Assembly: GCF_040954645.1 (NCBI RefSeq)
Contig: NC_092806.1
Location: forward strand, 77,625,141 to 77,689,140
Source: Diabrotica undecimpunctata
Lineage: Eukaryota; Arthropoda; Insecta; Coleoptera; Chrysomelidae
Length of the DNA: 64,000 nt
Direction: 5' to 3'
Every line of letters begins with the position of its first letter. The stretch's first letter is position 1. Below, in pieces: positions 10,673-22,600 of this stretch. A model generated the notes under the pieces. It made no database searches. It saw only the letters and a program-made list of their open reading frames with translations, and was not told the origin of the DNA. The translations under genes were made by a program, and so were the position numbers.

Positions 10673-13024
10673 CCCTTTCAGTCATGCTGGGTATAATTGT
10701 ACCCATTAATTTGAATGCATATATAATTCTACAGGAATCTGCAACTTAGGCAAGTTTATCGAAATCTATATTCTATAAGTACTATACTTCTGCATTTTGT
10801 ACCTAGATGGCGCATGGATGGTTTTGTGCTATAAGAAAATTAATGTCAAAAGCAATATGTCGGCAATTGCATTGTTCATAAGAGGTAAGTGTACTTGTTT
10901 CTTCAAATATTAGTTTGAATAAAGTCAATCGCCGTTTATATTTCAGTGCAATGTTGAAAGTAGTGTTACTTCTTACTAATTGTGAATATATTTTATTGAA
11001 ATTAGATTTTTTTCAAATATAGAAGTGTGCTTCAAATTCGATGGGCACAATTGTAGCCAAAATGACTCAGTGTTATTTTTTGTTTCAGAGTAAAATGCCT
11101 CCAAAAAAGTATTTAACTGAGAAAGAACTCCTGGAAGAGCTGGAAAAACTGTCCGACATAGAAGGATTTGTTAGTGATGACGACAGTGACTGCGAAGAAA
11201 AAATACAAGTAATACAGAGAGTTGGACATAATGATAGATGATGTCTCAGAAAATCAAAACGAATTGGAGGACGAGGAAGAGGATAATGAGGTAGAAAAGG
11301 AGGATGATGATGAACAGGGCGAAAACGATGGTAACTATGATAACTTCATTACTCTGAAAAAAAATGTAAAATGGTTACAGAATGTTCAATATCTAACACG
11401 ACAATTACCTAATAAAATAACACAGATTTCTAATGAAAACTGTTCTGAGGAATATCCAGTTACATATTTTATGAGATATTTTCCCGAAAGTATATTCGAA
11501 AATTTCGTTCAATATACGAATATGTATGCTTTGCAAACTGGAAATGAGAAATTTGTACCGTGTAATCTACAAGAAATAAAATCATTTTTTGGCCTTAGTA
11601 TTCTAACAGGCTGTCTAAAATTTCCAAGACTGCGAATGTATTGGGACAGATCTTTAAAGATTGATATTTTTTCGGACACAATGACATTGAATCGTTATTT
11701 CAAACTTCGCACGCACATACATTGTGTTGACAATCTGGAAACCAGACAGAGCGACGACAAACTGTGGAAAGTTCGACCAGTTTTTGAATCAGTACTAAAG
11801 AGATGTAGAGAACTGCATATAGAAACAAATATTTGCATAGACGAACAAATCATGCCTTTCAAAGGGAGATTGTCTATAAAACAATACATCGTGGACTAAT
11901 TTACAATTTTCTAATCTATCAAGGTAGTACCACAGAAATAGAACCTTCCAATTTGAAATATGGACAAGGTGCGGCTATCGTATTGCAATTAACAAAAGGA
12001 CTTGAACCTAATAAGCATGCATCGTACTGTGACAATTATTTTACGAGCTATAATCTTTTACAAATTCTCAACCAAAAATCAATACTTGTTGCTGGTACTG
12101 CGAGGATCAATAGATTTTCTAAACCACCTTTAACTGATGTAAAAGATTTTTCAAAAAACCAGAGAGGATCAACGGAACAAATTATCTCTTCTGATGAAAT
12201 TGTAGTAACCAGCTGGTTAGATAACAAGTCAGTGATAATGGTATCCAACTTCGTTGGGGTTGGTACAGAAGATGTTGTAAAACGTTGGAATAAACAAACA
12301 AAATGTTTCATTGACGTAAGTCGACCCGAAGTTATACAAAAGTATAATAAGTCCATGGGTGGCATAGATAAAACAGATGCTCTTATTGCGTTTTACAGAG
12401 TAAAAAACCGTTGCAGAAAGTGGACTGTTCGACTAATCTTCCATGCAGTTGACATGGCTCTAACAAATTCATGGTTAGAATATAAAAAAGATATGCATAC
12501 TTTAGGAATTCCAAAAAAAGATATCATGGACCTTCTACACTTTAGGATGAAAGTTGGTGAAGCCCTCATAAAAGTCAACTCTTTCAATAACCGAAAACGG
12601 GGAAGACCTTCAAGCGGTACATCTAGTCCAGTAGTAGCTGAAAAACGCCAAAACATTGAAATTAGACATCTTACTGAAGTGCGATTAGATATCATTGGAC
12701 ATTTTCCAGAGCACCCTCAGCTACCTTTACCTTGAAGATGTAAAAACCCTGGTTGTATAGGAAAATCAAGATGGAAATGTCAGAAGTGCAATGTCCATTT
12801 GTGCCTTCAAAAGGAAAGAAATTGCTTTTTTATGTTTCATATGCGCTAGTTTTTTAGATTTGTTAAGTACTTTTGGGTACAAATGAACCCATAATAAATT
12901 TTTTTATGTATACATGCTATATTTTTATTAATGTCCAAAAAGTGTTATATGAACTGTTTTAAGTACATTTTAACCAAAAAATATTTTTTCGTTCGCTGAA
13001 AAAAAAAAAGAGGTATTGAAAGGG
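10673..13024 (+). mobile_element. piggyBac element, TTAG-flanked
   Basis: The ends CCCTTTCA (10673) and TGAAAGGG (ending 13024) are inverted. Both are flanked by TTAG in direct orientation (10669-10672 and 13025-13028). Subterminal 'GGGTACAATTGTACCC'-like blocks occur near both ends (near 10689 and 12876). piggyBac normally duplicates TTAA, so TTAG on both sides is unusual. The 2352-bp element carries one transposase gene, now broken. It lies just upstream of the primer-binding site of gypsy element A and may interrupt that element's 5' LTR. Confidence 0.85.
11095..12849 (+). pseudogene. piggyBac transposase, frameshifted
   Basis: ATG at 11095 follows a pyrimidine tract and CAG that look like a 5'-UTR intron acceptor. 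Order: acidic N-terminus; 'FFGLSILTGCLKFPRLRMYW'; 'CIDEQIMPFKGR' (first catalytic Asp); 'ASYCDNYFTSYNLL' (second); 'SMGGIDKTDALIAFYRVKNR' (third). A C-terminal Cys-rich zinc motif 'RCKNPGCIGKSRWKCQKC' follows at 12736-12849. Breaks: a frameshift near 11225, a ~50-bp deletion with frameshift near 11890 (the segment after 'IKQYI' is missing), and a TGA at 12733 before the Cys-rich domain. All three catalytic Asp survive, so decay is fairly recent. Confidence 0.88.
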
Positions 13025-13550
13025 TTAGCGAGGTTTTAGCGTGTTTTGTTCGATCGAAAGGAGAAGTCCAGTTTGGAGTGCAGTGTACTAAAAAAGGAAA
13101 AGGCAGGTTTGTGATATTTACCAATTTAAGCTAGCCCAAAAAAAATTTGTTTCATTAATTATTAATTCAAAATAAATATAAGTATAATTTTTTATAAACA
13201 AATACATAAAAAGAGAAGTAGAAACAAAACAATTGTCGCCCAACGTGTGAGGCAAAGCAGAAACACCAATACTCAGACAAAGTGTACTGGAAAATATATT
13301 TTTTCTTGCAGGATTTTTCAAATTTTTTTTCTCTGCCAAATTTCGACATTTATTTTTAATTTTTATTATTCAAACCTTTTTCGATTTCAATATCTTTTTT
13401 ACATAACCAGATATTTTAATTTGATCAACACTCGTGGGGAATATTCAAGGATAATATTTCAATTCGTTTTTACTTTCACATTTTCAGTTCAAAAAAAAAA
13501 ATAGAGACAAGATACAGCAAAAAGCAAAAGGAGATAAAAAACGTTATAGC
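13025..13550. other. Leader region of gypsy element A
   Basis: Holds the primer-binding-site-like motif at 13234-13253 and A/T-rich leader. No matching LTR pair could be recognised around element A. Its 5' LTR is probably lost or split by the piggyBac. Confidence 0.4.
13234..13253 (+). promoter_or_regulatory. Primer-binding site of gypsy element A (tRNA-Lys type)
   Basis: TGTCGCCCAACGTGTGAGGC differs by a few bases from the classic TGGCGCCCAACGTGGGGC complementary to the tRNA-Lys 3' end, used by many Ty3/gypsy elements. Its position 5' of gag fits. Confidence 0.65.
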
Positions 13551-14790
13551 GAGTAAGAAAAAGAAAATGTAGACGAAGAAAATAGTATTACAAAAACAAC
13601 TATCAAGGAGAGTAGCACAGAAATTTCAAGAATGGATAGGATATTACAAATGCTACAAATACAAGAAGAGAACAGTAGAAGACAGACAGAAGAAATTAAA
13701 AAAAAGATAATAGTCAAAAACAAGCAGAAAGGATAGAAAAGCGTATAGACGAAAACAGTAAACGACAAGATCTAGGTTTTAAACAAATGAAGCATAAAGA
13801 AGAGGTACAAATGTATTTATAGCAGGTGAAATATGAAGTAGAGCAGAAAACAAAGAAAATTAGCCAAAATTTAGAAGAACATACCAAGAAACTACAGAAT
13901 TTGGAGAAACATGAAGAAGATAGAGACGAGGTAATAGAGGATAGATTGGAAAAAATAGATAAGTAATACTGGAGAAAAAAGACAAGTAATTATACACAGT
14001 GTAGTAAAAAATAAGGTCCAATTTGGCGGAGATATAAAGAAACAGCATCCAGTTCCGTTTATTAGGATGCCGAAAATAAAAAAAGGATATGCAGATTTTG
14101 AAAAGGCGAAGGATAAGGAGTCATTTTAAGGAAGGAGCAGCGTTATGGTTCGAGAGTAAGCAAAATGAGTTACAAGATTGAGAAGATTTTGAAAGGAAAT
14201 TTTTAGATATTGTTGGGGAAAAGGCAAACAGATAGTCGTGAATAGTGAACTACAAAATGGGAAATATGATGAGAAACTAGGAATATCCGATGAAAGATAT
14301 GCATTATAAGTATACGCCATTGAGGAATATTTAAATTATAATTATTCGGAAGAACAGCTAGTTGAATTGATAGCAAGACATTTTGACAATACAATGCAAG
14401 ACTATGTCACCTTACAAGAACAGAGACATGGACAGTTTATGCCAGTTCTTAGCTGTAAGAGAGGCCCGAAGAAAAGAAAGAAGGACAGGTTGGCAAACGA
14501 AAACAATGGGAATAATCAAACAAACCGCTCACTCAATTACAGACCGGCTTGTAATGATAATCCTTACCGATACAGTGGATATAGGGATAATGGAGGACAA
14601 AGGTATCCAAACAATTTTCATCAAAATAGAAATGAGCAGAATAGAAATGGATATCAGCAAAATAGATTTCAAAAAATTGGGAGAAATTATAACAGTCAAC
14701 TTATCAGCCAAATCCAGGACGGGAAAATTTTAATAGAGGAAACCAATATAATAATAACAATGGACAAGGAAGAACACAAAACAGAGAAAT
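13550..14790 (+). pseudogene. Gag of gypsy element A
   Basis: The N-terminal part is Lys/Glu/Gln-rich (coiled-coil-like). It is followed by blocks matching element B Gag: 'VQFGGDIKKQHPVPFIRMPK', 'YCWGKGKQIVVNSELQNGKY', 'LGISDERYAL', 'YSEEQLVELIARHFDNTM' and 'QDYVTLQEQRHGQFMPV'. It ends in an Asn/Arg-rich nucleocapsid-like tail without a CCHC knuckle. Many stops and shifts. It would have formed virus-like particles. Confidence 0.75.
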
Positions 14791-14954
14791 AAACATCCTA
14801 CGTTTAATCACAGAAGAAAATGTGGAAGTAGAAAACACTTGAGCAGGGCCGTGTTTTCGGGAGGGCACTCACTGAACACAGGGATAAAATTGAATTCAGG
14901 AATATATACTCACCCTAGGGAATTTATCACTTTAGCGGGCTTAACACTGGACAC

Positions 14955-15820
14955 GTGCGAAATAATTTGGTTATGGTACATGGATATATTAAAAATAAAA
15001 AGGTTAATATACTTTTGGAGACTGGTTCAGAGGTATCATTATTTAGTAAACAATTGATAAATGATTTAGGACTAAATTCTCAAAAGTATAATATCTCTAG
15101 AATAAGATTAGTGAGTGCTAATTCAAAAAAGATTTCGACTACGAATGAGGCTATTGTTTTGCCATTGAGATTTAAAAATAAAGAATATTTGATAAATTGT
15201 TTTGTAATTGAGGACATGAAATATGATATTGTCATTGGAGTTAATGAATTGGATAAGTATGGAACGAAAATTAATTTTGCAACAAATATATAAAATTTGG
15301 AGAGGACATAATGGAAGAAGGTTTAAAGGAAGAAGAAGAGGCACAGAAAGTCAGTGCAGTGCCGAAAGTAGATGTTTTGACAACGCATATTGAATCTAAT
15401 GGAATGAGAAATGTGGCATCGCAAACGATGGACACCGATGAAAGAAAAGAGAGGAAGAAGAGGAGGAGAAGAAATAGAAAGAAAAGAAGTGTAACGCTGA
15501 TACAGGTGGATACAATTGTAGAAAAAGAAGAAGAATTGGAAATACTAGAGGAGGTAATTTTAAATGTCATTACTGCGCCGAAAAAGGTGGGTACAAAAAT
15601 GACGGAAAAAGACGTTGAAATATTGGAGGAGGAAGAAACTGTAGTTTTTGAAGAAGAAGAATCGGAGGAGGAAGAGAAAGAAGTTAAGTTCAATATGTGT
15701 ATAAAATTAAGGAATTGCGAAAAGGAAGAAGAGACATCAATAGTTTGTGGAGAAGAAATGACGTATGACTTAAAAAAAATATTGGCAGAACATACGGGAT
15801 TAATCAAGACAGAAAATTGA
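14955..15820 (+). pseudogene. Protease and acidic/basic linker of element A
   Basis: 14955-15293 is a retropepsin-like domain ('NILLETGSEVSLFSKQLIND', 'DIVIGVNELDKYGTKINF'). The catalytic D-T/S-G is changed to E-T-G, so it should be inactive. 15311-15820 is a highly charged linker with an RKERKKRRRRNRKKR basic run and several Glu runs, equivalent to the linker at 33971-34558 in element B. Long uninterrupted frames here contrast with the broken gag and RT. Confidence 0.75.
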
Positions 15821-15849
15821 GTAGCGAATAAATACGAACACACGATTAA

Positions 15850-17040
15850 AATGAAACACTTATCTAATTTCCACTCGAAGACATATCCTATTCCGTTTAA
15901 ATATAGAAAAGATGTAGGTCAAGAAATACATAGCATGTTAAGGGATAAAATAATTGAAAAATATGATTTACAATACATAAATCCAGTAGTCATTGTTAAA
16001 AAAGTAATTCGGATATAAGAATTTGTTTAGACGCGCGCAATTTAAATTTATGTACAGTGCCGCAATACGAGGCTCCGTTGAATATCGACTCAATTTTTGG
16101 TAGAATCACAGGATCTAGTTTTTTTACTAAATTGGACTTAAAACATAGTTTCTGGTTAATTCCTTTAGCCAATGAATGTAGAGATTAAACGGCTTTTTCT
16201 GTCGACGGAGTAGTATATAGGTTTAGAGTAGTACCATTTGGTTTACAAAGTGCATGCTCGATTTTAAATAAACACGGTGATTTTGTTTTACATTATATCG
16301 ATGATTTGTTGATTTATTCCCATGATATTGCCAGCCATATGAATCACATAAAGATAGTTCTAGAAGAATTGGATAAAGCAGGTTTAAAATTAAACATAGG
16401 AAAATGAAAGTTCTTTCAAAAGGCGGTGATTTACTTGGGGTGTAAACTAGACAGGCAAGGCATAAGTCTAGACGAAGAGAGAGTCAAGATCATAGAAGAA
16501 TACGTACGTCTAACAAATTTAAAGACACTGAAAGGATTTTTGGGAATGATAAACTATTTTAAGAAGCTCATCCCAGATATCAGCCAAAAGGAACTGCCAT
16601 TAAAAATGTGAGATGGAAATGGGGCAAAGAGCAGGAAGAGGCATTTCAAAATCTCAAGATTGAATTTGCACGTGGAGGTAAGATATACCATCCGATATAC
16701 ACAGCACCATTTATTTTACGAACAGAAGCTTCGATGGATAAGTTTGCAGGGGTTTTATCCCAAATACAAGAAGAAATGGAAGTTACAATATGCTTTGTGT
16801 ACAGCGTAACAAAAACATACGAAAGACGATATAGCGCAACCGAGATAGAATTTGCCAGTATTCTTTTCTGCGTGAATAGACTACGTTACTATCATCGTTA
16901 ACATCATGAACAATAGAGTAGTAAATAACAGAATACACCGTGGCATTTTATTACTACAAGAGTATGATTTTGATTTGAAATATATCAAAGGAAAAGATAA
17001 AATCATCGCCGATGCTCTCTCACCAGGGATGAGTATTTAA
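15850..17040 (+). pseudogene. Reverse transcriptase and RNase H of element A
   Basis: RT begins at 'HSKTYPIPFKYRKDVGQEIH' and 'DKIIEKYDLQYINPVVIVKK'. The catalytic YIDD lies at 16294-16305 ('HYIDDLLIYS'), followed by 'VIYLGCKLDRQGISLDEERV' and 'LKGFLGMINYFKKLIPDISQ'. RNase H (16608-16901) shows 'FILRTEASMDKFAGVLSQI', with the usual TDAS Asp changed to Glu, and 'RRYSATEIEFASI'. A tail 'DFDLKYIKGKDKIIADALS' ends near 17025. Stops and shifts near 16010, 16185, 16405 and 16610 inactivate it. Confidence 0.82.
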
Positions 17041-17213
17041 AAAAAGAAGAAAAAAATTGAATTTCAGGTTGAAATAAACATTCTAAGAGGCGACGACGGA
17101 ATCTATTCTTTAGAGGAGATCATGAGAGACCAAGAGAATCTGGCAGGACATGAAAAAAAACAAAGCAACGCAAGAAATTGGAATTTATATAAAAAGAACA
17201 GAGGCAAGAGAAC

Positions 17214-17642
17214 TAAACCCTGTTCATTTTACAAATTCCCAATCGTCAATAGAACCACGTGTAAGCCGAACAGGGTCGTACTGATGTACGACCTATGTAT
17301 CATATGATTCTTAAAAATATTTACTTTTGAAACTGTTAGTGTAAGAATTTCTTGAAATTTAATCATTATATCACAATTAAACTAAACTCTAAAAAATAAC
17401 ACGACCAGTAAATAACTTAACAATAATTATAACATAAATATAACACAATATATTAACTTAAAAATCAACACGATACAATTTGAATTTAAAATGCTGGCAA
17501 GTTGGGATCTGTAACATGAGAATCTGTCTCGCCTAAGGTAATAAATTATATTTAATAGCCTCTTGACGAATGAGACGGCGAATATCAACACGTGCTCATG
17601 TTTACTGATGGGAATGGGAATTTGGTAAACGAATGAACTTTA
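17214..17642. mobile_element. MITE 'TAAACCC', copy 1 (429 bp)
   Basis: Near-identical to 57758-58170. The ends are imperfect inverted repeats built on GTTCATT...ACAAATTCCC, with TA at each edge compatible with a TA target duplication. It interrupts the integrase of element A: removing it would let the flanking sequence continue in the 'YMITDELANKILIDIH' block. No coding capacity. Confidence 0.75.
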
Positions 17643-18310
17643 TATATGATTACGGACGAACTGGCTAACAAAATATTAATTGATATACACCGAAACAACG
17701 GACACGTTGGAAGTAGAAAAATATTTCTCGTGGGAAGTAGAAAATTATATTTGCAAAGGCGACCATAAGTTGGCAAAGGACATCGTAAAAAGATGTGAGG
17801 TCTGCCAAAAATATAAATCGAAGAATTCTAAAAATGAAAACATAACTAAAAATATAACATCTGGTGGTGGATGGTGGATGTTTTTTCAAAATTTGTAAAA
17901 TTATACCATTGTCGAACAACAAAAGGAAATGAAATATTACGGAAAACAGACAATTTTATAGAAGAAGTTGGGACACCGAGGAAAATACTGCTAGATAATG
18001 CTACGTATTTTAGAAACGATGGATTTACAGGTGAGCTACAACAAAAGGGAATATACACTGTATTTACAAGCATCAGATATCCTCAGAGCAATCTATCCGA
18101 AAGATATATACAGGAAGTAACAAAGTTTTTACGAATTGCATCTAACGGACAACATACAGGATGAGATAGAAAGGTGTAAGAAGTAGAAGAATACATAAAC
18201 TCTATTCCAGACACAATCACCAAAGAATCTCCGATGTATGTCATGAAGGCAAGAATGCCACTTAGACCATGGGAAGAACCAACAGAAAGAGAATATGAAG
18301 AAGTTAAATA
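17643..18310 (+). pseudogene. Integrase of element A
   Basis: 'IDIHRNNGHVGSRK' is the start of the HHCC zinc domain, with 'CEVCQKYKS' later. The core shows 'MVDVFSKFVKLYHCRTT' (first Asp), 'ILLDNATYFRNDGFTGEL' (second Asp) and 'YPQSNLSERYIQEVTKFLR' (Glu). It ends near 'PLRPWEEPTEREYEEVK' and a stop at 18309. Frames change at about 17730, 17870 and 18165. Confidence 0.8.
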
Positions 18311-19126
18311 AAAACTAAATTCATTACAAGCATCTTGTATCCTTAGCCAGAGTTGTGCACGATTTTGTATCGGAACGGAATGAACAAGTGCTTTTATATA
18401 TCCTGAAATACAATAATCGCAACGATTCAATTCGGACGACCTTGCTGGCGAAGCAACTGGGCCCCCTTGTCTAATACAGTGGTCTTCGTAGATATTATCA
18501 AGAAAGTCTCTTACATTTCTGCTAAAGTTGGCCGAACATCCGTTATGTAGAAACCATTAGTTTTGCCGAATATTTAAAAGCACTATCATTTAACAAATCA
18601 GGTAAAACATTTTGTAGGAAATTAAACTAATCAGCACCATTGAAACGAGCAGGCAATTCTACGGATCTAACTATAACGGTCAATAGATAATGGTCAATTA
18701 CTCCTATCCAGATGTTTATGCTAAACCTGTGCTAATGCTTCCATTCTTGAACGACGTGGGGATTGTCATCAACGTACGAATAATAATGTGCATGTGCATT
18801 AAAAATTTCATTTTTTGTGAATGTAGCTTCGTCGCAAAACAAAATATGTCTGAAAAACTCTTGGATATAAAGTGTGAAAAAGGATATAAATTTTCGTTGT
18901 ATAAGATATTTTCTGTGGAAGATTTTGAAATTGTGGAATACATGGCAGATAGTCTACGAACGCTAATTTCTAAGTTGTCCACAGTATCTTCATGTGCTGC
19001 TGTTACATCATTATGTCGCCCTGTTTCATTCCTCATTAGTAAAAACCATTTCTGTTGTATTGAAATTGTTGTGTTTGAATGCCACAAAGTAAAAATTAAA
19101 AGGGAAACTTCACGAATTGACAACAA
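18311..19126 (-). pseudogene. Mariner-superfamily transposase remnant (DUF4817-type)
   Basis: Minus-strand blocks in order: 'ISKSSTENILYNENLYPF' (HTH), 'ILFCDEATFTKNEIFNAHAH' (first catalytic Asp), 'NIWIGVIDHY', 'LPARFNGADYFNFLQNVLP', then 'QGGPVASPARSSELNRCDY' and 'IKALVHSVPIQNRAQLW'. This matches the arthropod transposase family with 'RWIGRGGPVAWPPRSPDLT..D' signatures. Several frameshifts and stops. The last catalytic block is altered. TIRs were not found. Confidence 0.6.
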
Positions 19127-20408
19127 TTTGACAATAAAAAACGTAGGTTATACTTCTGTTGACAGTTCAAAGCCAATTAGTGCAAAAAATATTAATTTAA
19201 CTTTCATGACAAAAAAACGAAACATTTTCAAATCGATTTTTCTCGAAAAGGGTGCATCTTACCGAATTTAAATTAGAGGTTCTTTTAGTACTAGAATACC
19301 TAAATATCTAATAAAGGATTTTTCACCTAAGAAATGCTTTGCCATTAAATGCTGGTAACTTTATTACTAGCGGACCAGATAAGCGGCGATATATTTTACA
19401 TTACATGTAAATGCAAATTTTAGATTCCCCATGTCTCTATTAACATCTTTATCAACGTCTGTTTTGCCTTGCAATTTTTAGAAGGCTCAGATTAAGGCAG
19501 AAATCTGAATTGTGTTTTGAAACTATTTTACGGATTTATTATCAGATGTCGCTATTGCGTCCATATCGAAGCCATTTTAGTGTTGCTTCTTAAAGACAGA
19601 AAAGATTTATTTTTCAGGTTGAGAACGCCTATGAATAGCTGTTCTGATAAGCCCTATTAGGGCGAAATACGTATAAACAGATACATAGACACTTTGTACG
19701 TGAAATCAAATCTTGACTGTCTTTTCCATTTTACATCACCTTTATGAATAACATTTTACTGCTCTGTTGTTTCAATCAGCACTGCCCAACAAGTTATCGT
19801 TTATTGGTTTATAATTTTATTGCAATGTTAATTTTTTTTAATTTCTTCTGACGTATTGTATAATGTAGGTTTACCCAATAATTAAAGTTATGAATTTACA
19901 AGAACATATTATTTGAAAAATAAGGAGTAAATACCATGTGTCATAATAATTGTAATCTCAGGAAAAAAGACAGTTAAGATTTTATACACACCTAAAAAAT
20001 TTGTTTAGTAATGTATTTCTTAAATCCACACAATCATTAAAAAATGATTCATGCTGTTTAAAATATCTTTCTCTTAACGACACTGTCATCGACAAAGTAG
20101 ATCAAATTCAAACGTCATCATATTTCTCTTCCGTTTATCGTTAAAAATTAATTGATGGTCGTGGGTTGTATTTTTGTGTTTTAATAATTTAACAAAATAC
20201 ATAACCAGCAAAAAACTTATTTAAAACATACGGACGGTTTTGTAATCACAATCAATACAGTGTTTATGCTTGTTTAGCATTGGCTGTTAAATAATTTGTG
20301 TTCGATTGTTTCGTCTGTTGTACAACCCTCGTCCTTTTTAGGGTGTAGTAGTTGTATATAAGTACCTATTTTTTATAGTAGTATAGTGAAGCGGTACTTT
20401 AAAGCAAA
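19127..20408. other. Non-coding spacer with a hammerhead-like stem
   Basis: Apart from the motif at 19644-19667 and the probable 5' part of the transposon that follows, no gene or repeat ends were recognised. Confidence 0.45.
19644..19667 (+). ncRNA. Degenerate hammerhead-like core
   Basis: CTGATAA, stem GCCC/GGGC with a TATTA loop, then GAAA and TACGT. The hammerhead consensus needs CUGANGA; here one conserved G is A, so self-cleavage is unlikely. It resembles the Penelope-type termini elsewhere in the window but is not beside a (TA)n tract. Confidence 0.35.
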
Positions 20409-21749
20409 ATGAGTAATTCGGAAGAAAATAAAATATAGTCGAAACGTAGAGTGTTATCTCCACAAGAACGGCGTTTAGTTCTAAAAGTCAAAAGTTATTT
20501 CAATTTGCAAAAAAATAATATGGGTCCATTGACATCTGTTATGGCAGTTCAGAAAGGCACATGCGATGCTTGCGGTATCTCAGAGAGGACATTCCGAAGA
20601 ATTAATAACATGAGTGAGGATGAAATAAATAAAGTAAGCAAGAGAAATCGTCAACATCCAAAAACTTTAGATTTGCACCAGTCAATTATACTTGCAATTA
20701 AAAATATTATATATAATATGTATAAAGCCAGAGAACATGTAACAGTTAGTGCTGTGTTGCAAAAAATAAAAGATAAGGAACTGTGTGATATTAGTTTAAC
20801 AAGTATGTGGAGAGTGTTGAAACATTTAGGTTTTCGATATAAAAAGACAAATAATAGACAAGTATTGTGTGAACTCTCTAATGTTGTTTCAAAACGATGG
20901 CATTTTTTAAGAAAATTCATGAACAATAAAATGTCTGATAGTCCGAGGCAAGTTGTATTTTTAGACGAAACTTGGATTTTCGCTAAAGGAAACATGTCAA
21001 AATCATCTTGGCAAGATGGCACCACGAAATGTTATTCTTCTAGTCGTTCCGGTAATGGTAAACGCTACATTATACTTCATGCTGGAAATGATGAGGGTTT
21101 TATTTCTGACGCTAGTTTAATTTTTTCGTCCACAAAGAATACAGGTGATTACCATGGAAATATGGATGCAAATGTTTTTGAAGAATGGTTTGAAGAAAAT
21201 TTGTTAAAAAAATTGGAGCGACCATCCATAATAGTGTTGGATAATGCATCCTACCACTCAAGAGTATAAGAGAGATTTCCTTCAAGCAGCTGGACAAAAG
21301 AAGAAATAAAGTTGTGGTTGACAGAAAAGAAAATTTATCACAGTGACATATTTTTAAAAGTCGATTTACTTCGAAGGTGTGGAGAGCACAAAATTCAAAA
21401 AAAATTTGTTACTGACCAAATGGCTCTTAAATATGGCCATGAAGTTCTTCGACTTCCGCCCTACCATTACCACTATAATGCAATTGAGTTAGTTTGGGAT
21501 ATAGCCAAAAATTTTTATGATAAACATGCATCCAAATCAAAAGATGACGATAGCGTTCTTGGTTTATGCAAAGAATTGCTAGAACAAATAAAGGCAGAAC
21601 AATGGCAAAATTGTATTAGACATACGGAAGACATAATCGTTCAGTCTTTTCAAACCGAACGAGTTATAGATGAGGTCCGGCCTCTAATTATTCGGATAGA
21701 CAATTCAGATAGTGACAACTCTGCTAGTGAAATATCAGACAGTGAATAG
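20409..21749 (+). pseudogene. IS630/Tc1-like transposase with long D-E spacer, two nonsense codons
   Basis: ATG at 20409 opens a 447-codon frame interrupted only by TAG at 20436 and TAA at 21267. Domains: N-terminal HTH ('GISERTFRRINNMSE'), a second HTH ('CDISLTSMWRVLKHLGFRYK'), then DDE with 'QVVFLDETWIFAKGN', 'IIVLDNASYHSRV' and 'LPPYHYHYNAIELVWDIAK'. About 81 residues separate the second Asp from the Glu, far longer than mariner/Tc1 (34). This fits the IS630-Tc1 class described as DD82E ('Sailor'); the name is from memory. It ends in an acidic tail. Both nonsense codons can be explained by single C-to-T changes. Confidence 0.82.
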
Positions 21750-22439
21750 GACAAATCGTTTGCTAAAAAGAAGAAACAAAAAAGTGTTTCGGGAATTGAA
21801 TTCGGACTTTGTGGTGTGTTTAAGTTAAACGATAAAGTACCTTCGGTCTAATTACTGGACTGCATACTCTCAATAGCTTTGGTATTAATTACTGGACTAC
21901 ACATGTTTAAACCTTTTGTTTTGCTGAAAACTCGGAAGTGATTTCGTCCCAATTTGTTTCAAGGTTATGTTTAATACAGTGTCTGCAGAAAGTAAAGTCT
22001 TGGATGTATTTTATTCAAATTTGGACATACCAGCAACTTGGCAAGTATTTTGCAATTTAACTGCATGCAAAACCATTCGTATAATTTTCACTCTACGCAA
22101 AATAGAGACTTATAGAGACCTTGATGAACATTTGATGTCGACAAATAATTTCGATTATTCGAAATATTCCGTCCCACTTCTTTTAACCGCCCTGTATATA
22201 CATATTGTGTATATAATATTACAATATTATACATATTGTAAAATCCAATATTATTACTGAACATAAAATACAGGAAATTAAATATTTTTACGTTTCAAGC
22301 GATCGGAATTAAATATTAACGTCCCACTGTTTGAGGACCACTGATCATATCTTAATTACATATCGGCCTTCATAGGTAAAAGGAGTTTAGTCTAGTATCC
22401 CGAATGCTTAAAAGTTAAAAACAAAAAATTTCTTCCATT
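21750..22439. other. Spacer, probable 3' end of the preceding transposon
   Basis: Contains the direct repeats 'TAATTACTGGACT' (around 21850 and 21887) and an uncharacterised frame at 21967-22260 with no recognised domain. Confidence 0.4.
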
Positions 22440-22600
22440 GCTTGTTTTGTCTCTTATTAATTTTCTTTCATGGTTTGTTTTGTTTCTTGTTGACTTTGTT
22501 TCATTGCTATAAGTTGTAAATTTTTTTCTATTCCTGATTTCTCCTGACTTTCGGTCTCCATAATTGTTGTTTCTAGAATTGTTTTCTTTGCTATCACCCA
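22440..22600 (-). pseudogene. Gag fragment of the A/B gypsy family
   Basis: The minus frame reads 'SGIEKNLQLIAMKQSQQETK' then 'QTMKEN', which matches 'SGIEKILQLMQLQTQQIQES' plus 'TKQTMNE' near the N-terminus of element B Gag. A tiny, heavily mutated relic. Confidence 0.55.

Larger units (their letters stand above)
13234..18310 (+). mobile_element. Ty3/gypsy element A, decayed (same family as element B)
   Basis: Order from the PBS: gag remnant, protease, charged linker, RT, RNase H, integrase. All parts are broken by stops and shifts. The gag and protease sequences match element B (32487-38197) closely enough to call one family. Element A retains the pol domains that element B lacks. A 429-bp MITE is inserted in the integrase region. 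No LTRs were identified. Confidence 0.8.

Noticed and set aside
13118..13349. Phe/Lys-rich minus frames
   Set aside because: They lie in the leader of gypsy element A and overlap its primer-binding site antisense.
18083..18430. 115-codon minus frame as a single gene
   Set aside because: It spans the end of the integrase of element A antisense. Only its N-terminal part (18311-18430) belongs to the mariner remnant.
18690..19271. 193-codon plus frame
   Set aside because: Antisense to the mariner-type remnant, which shows ordered catalytic motifs on the minus strand.
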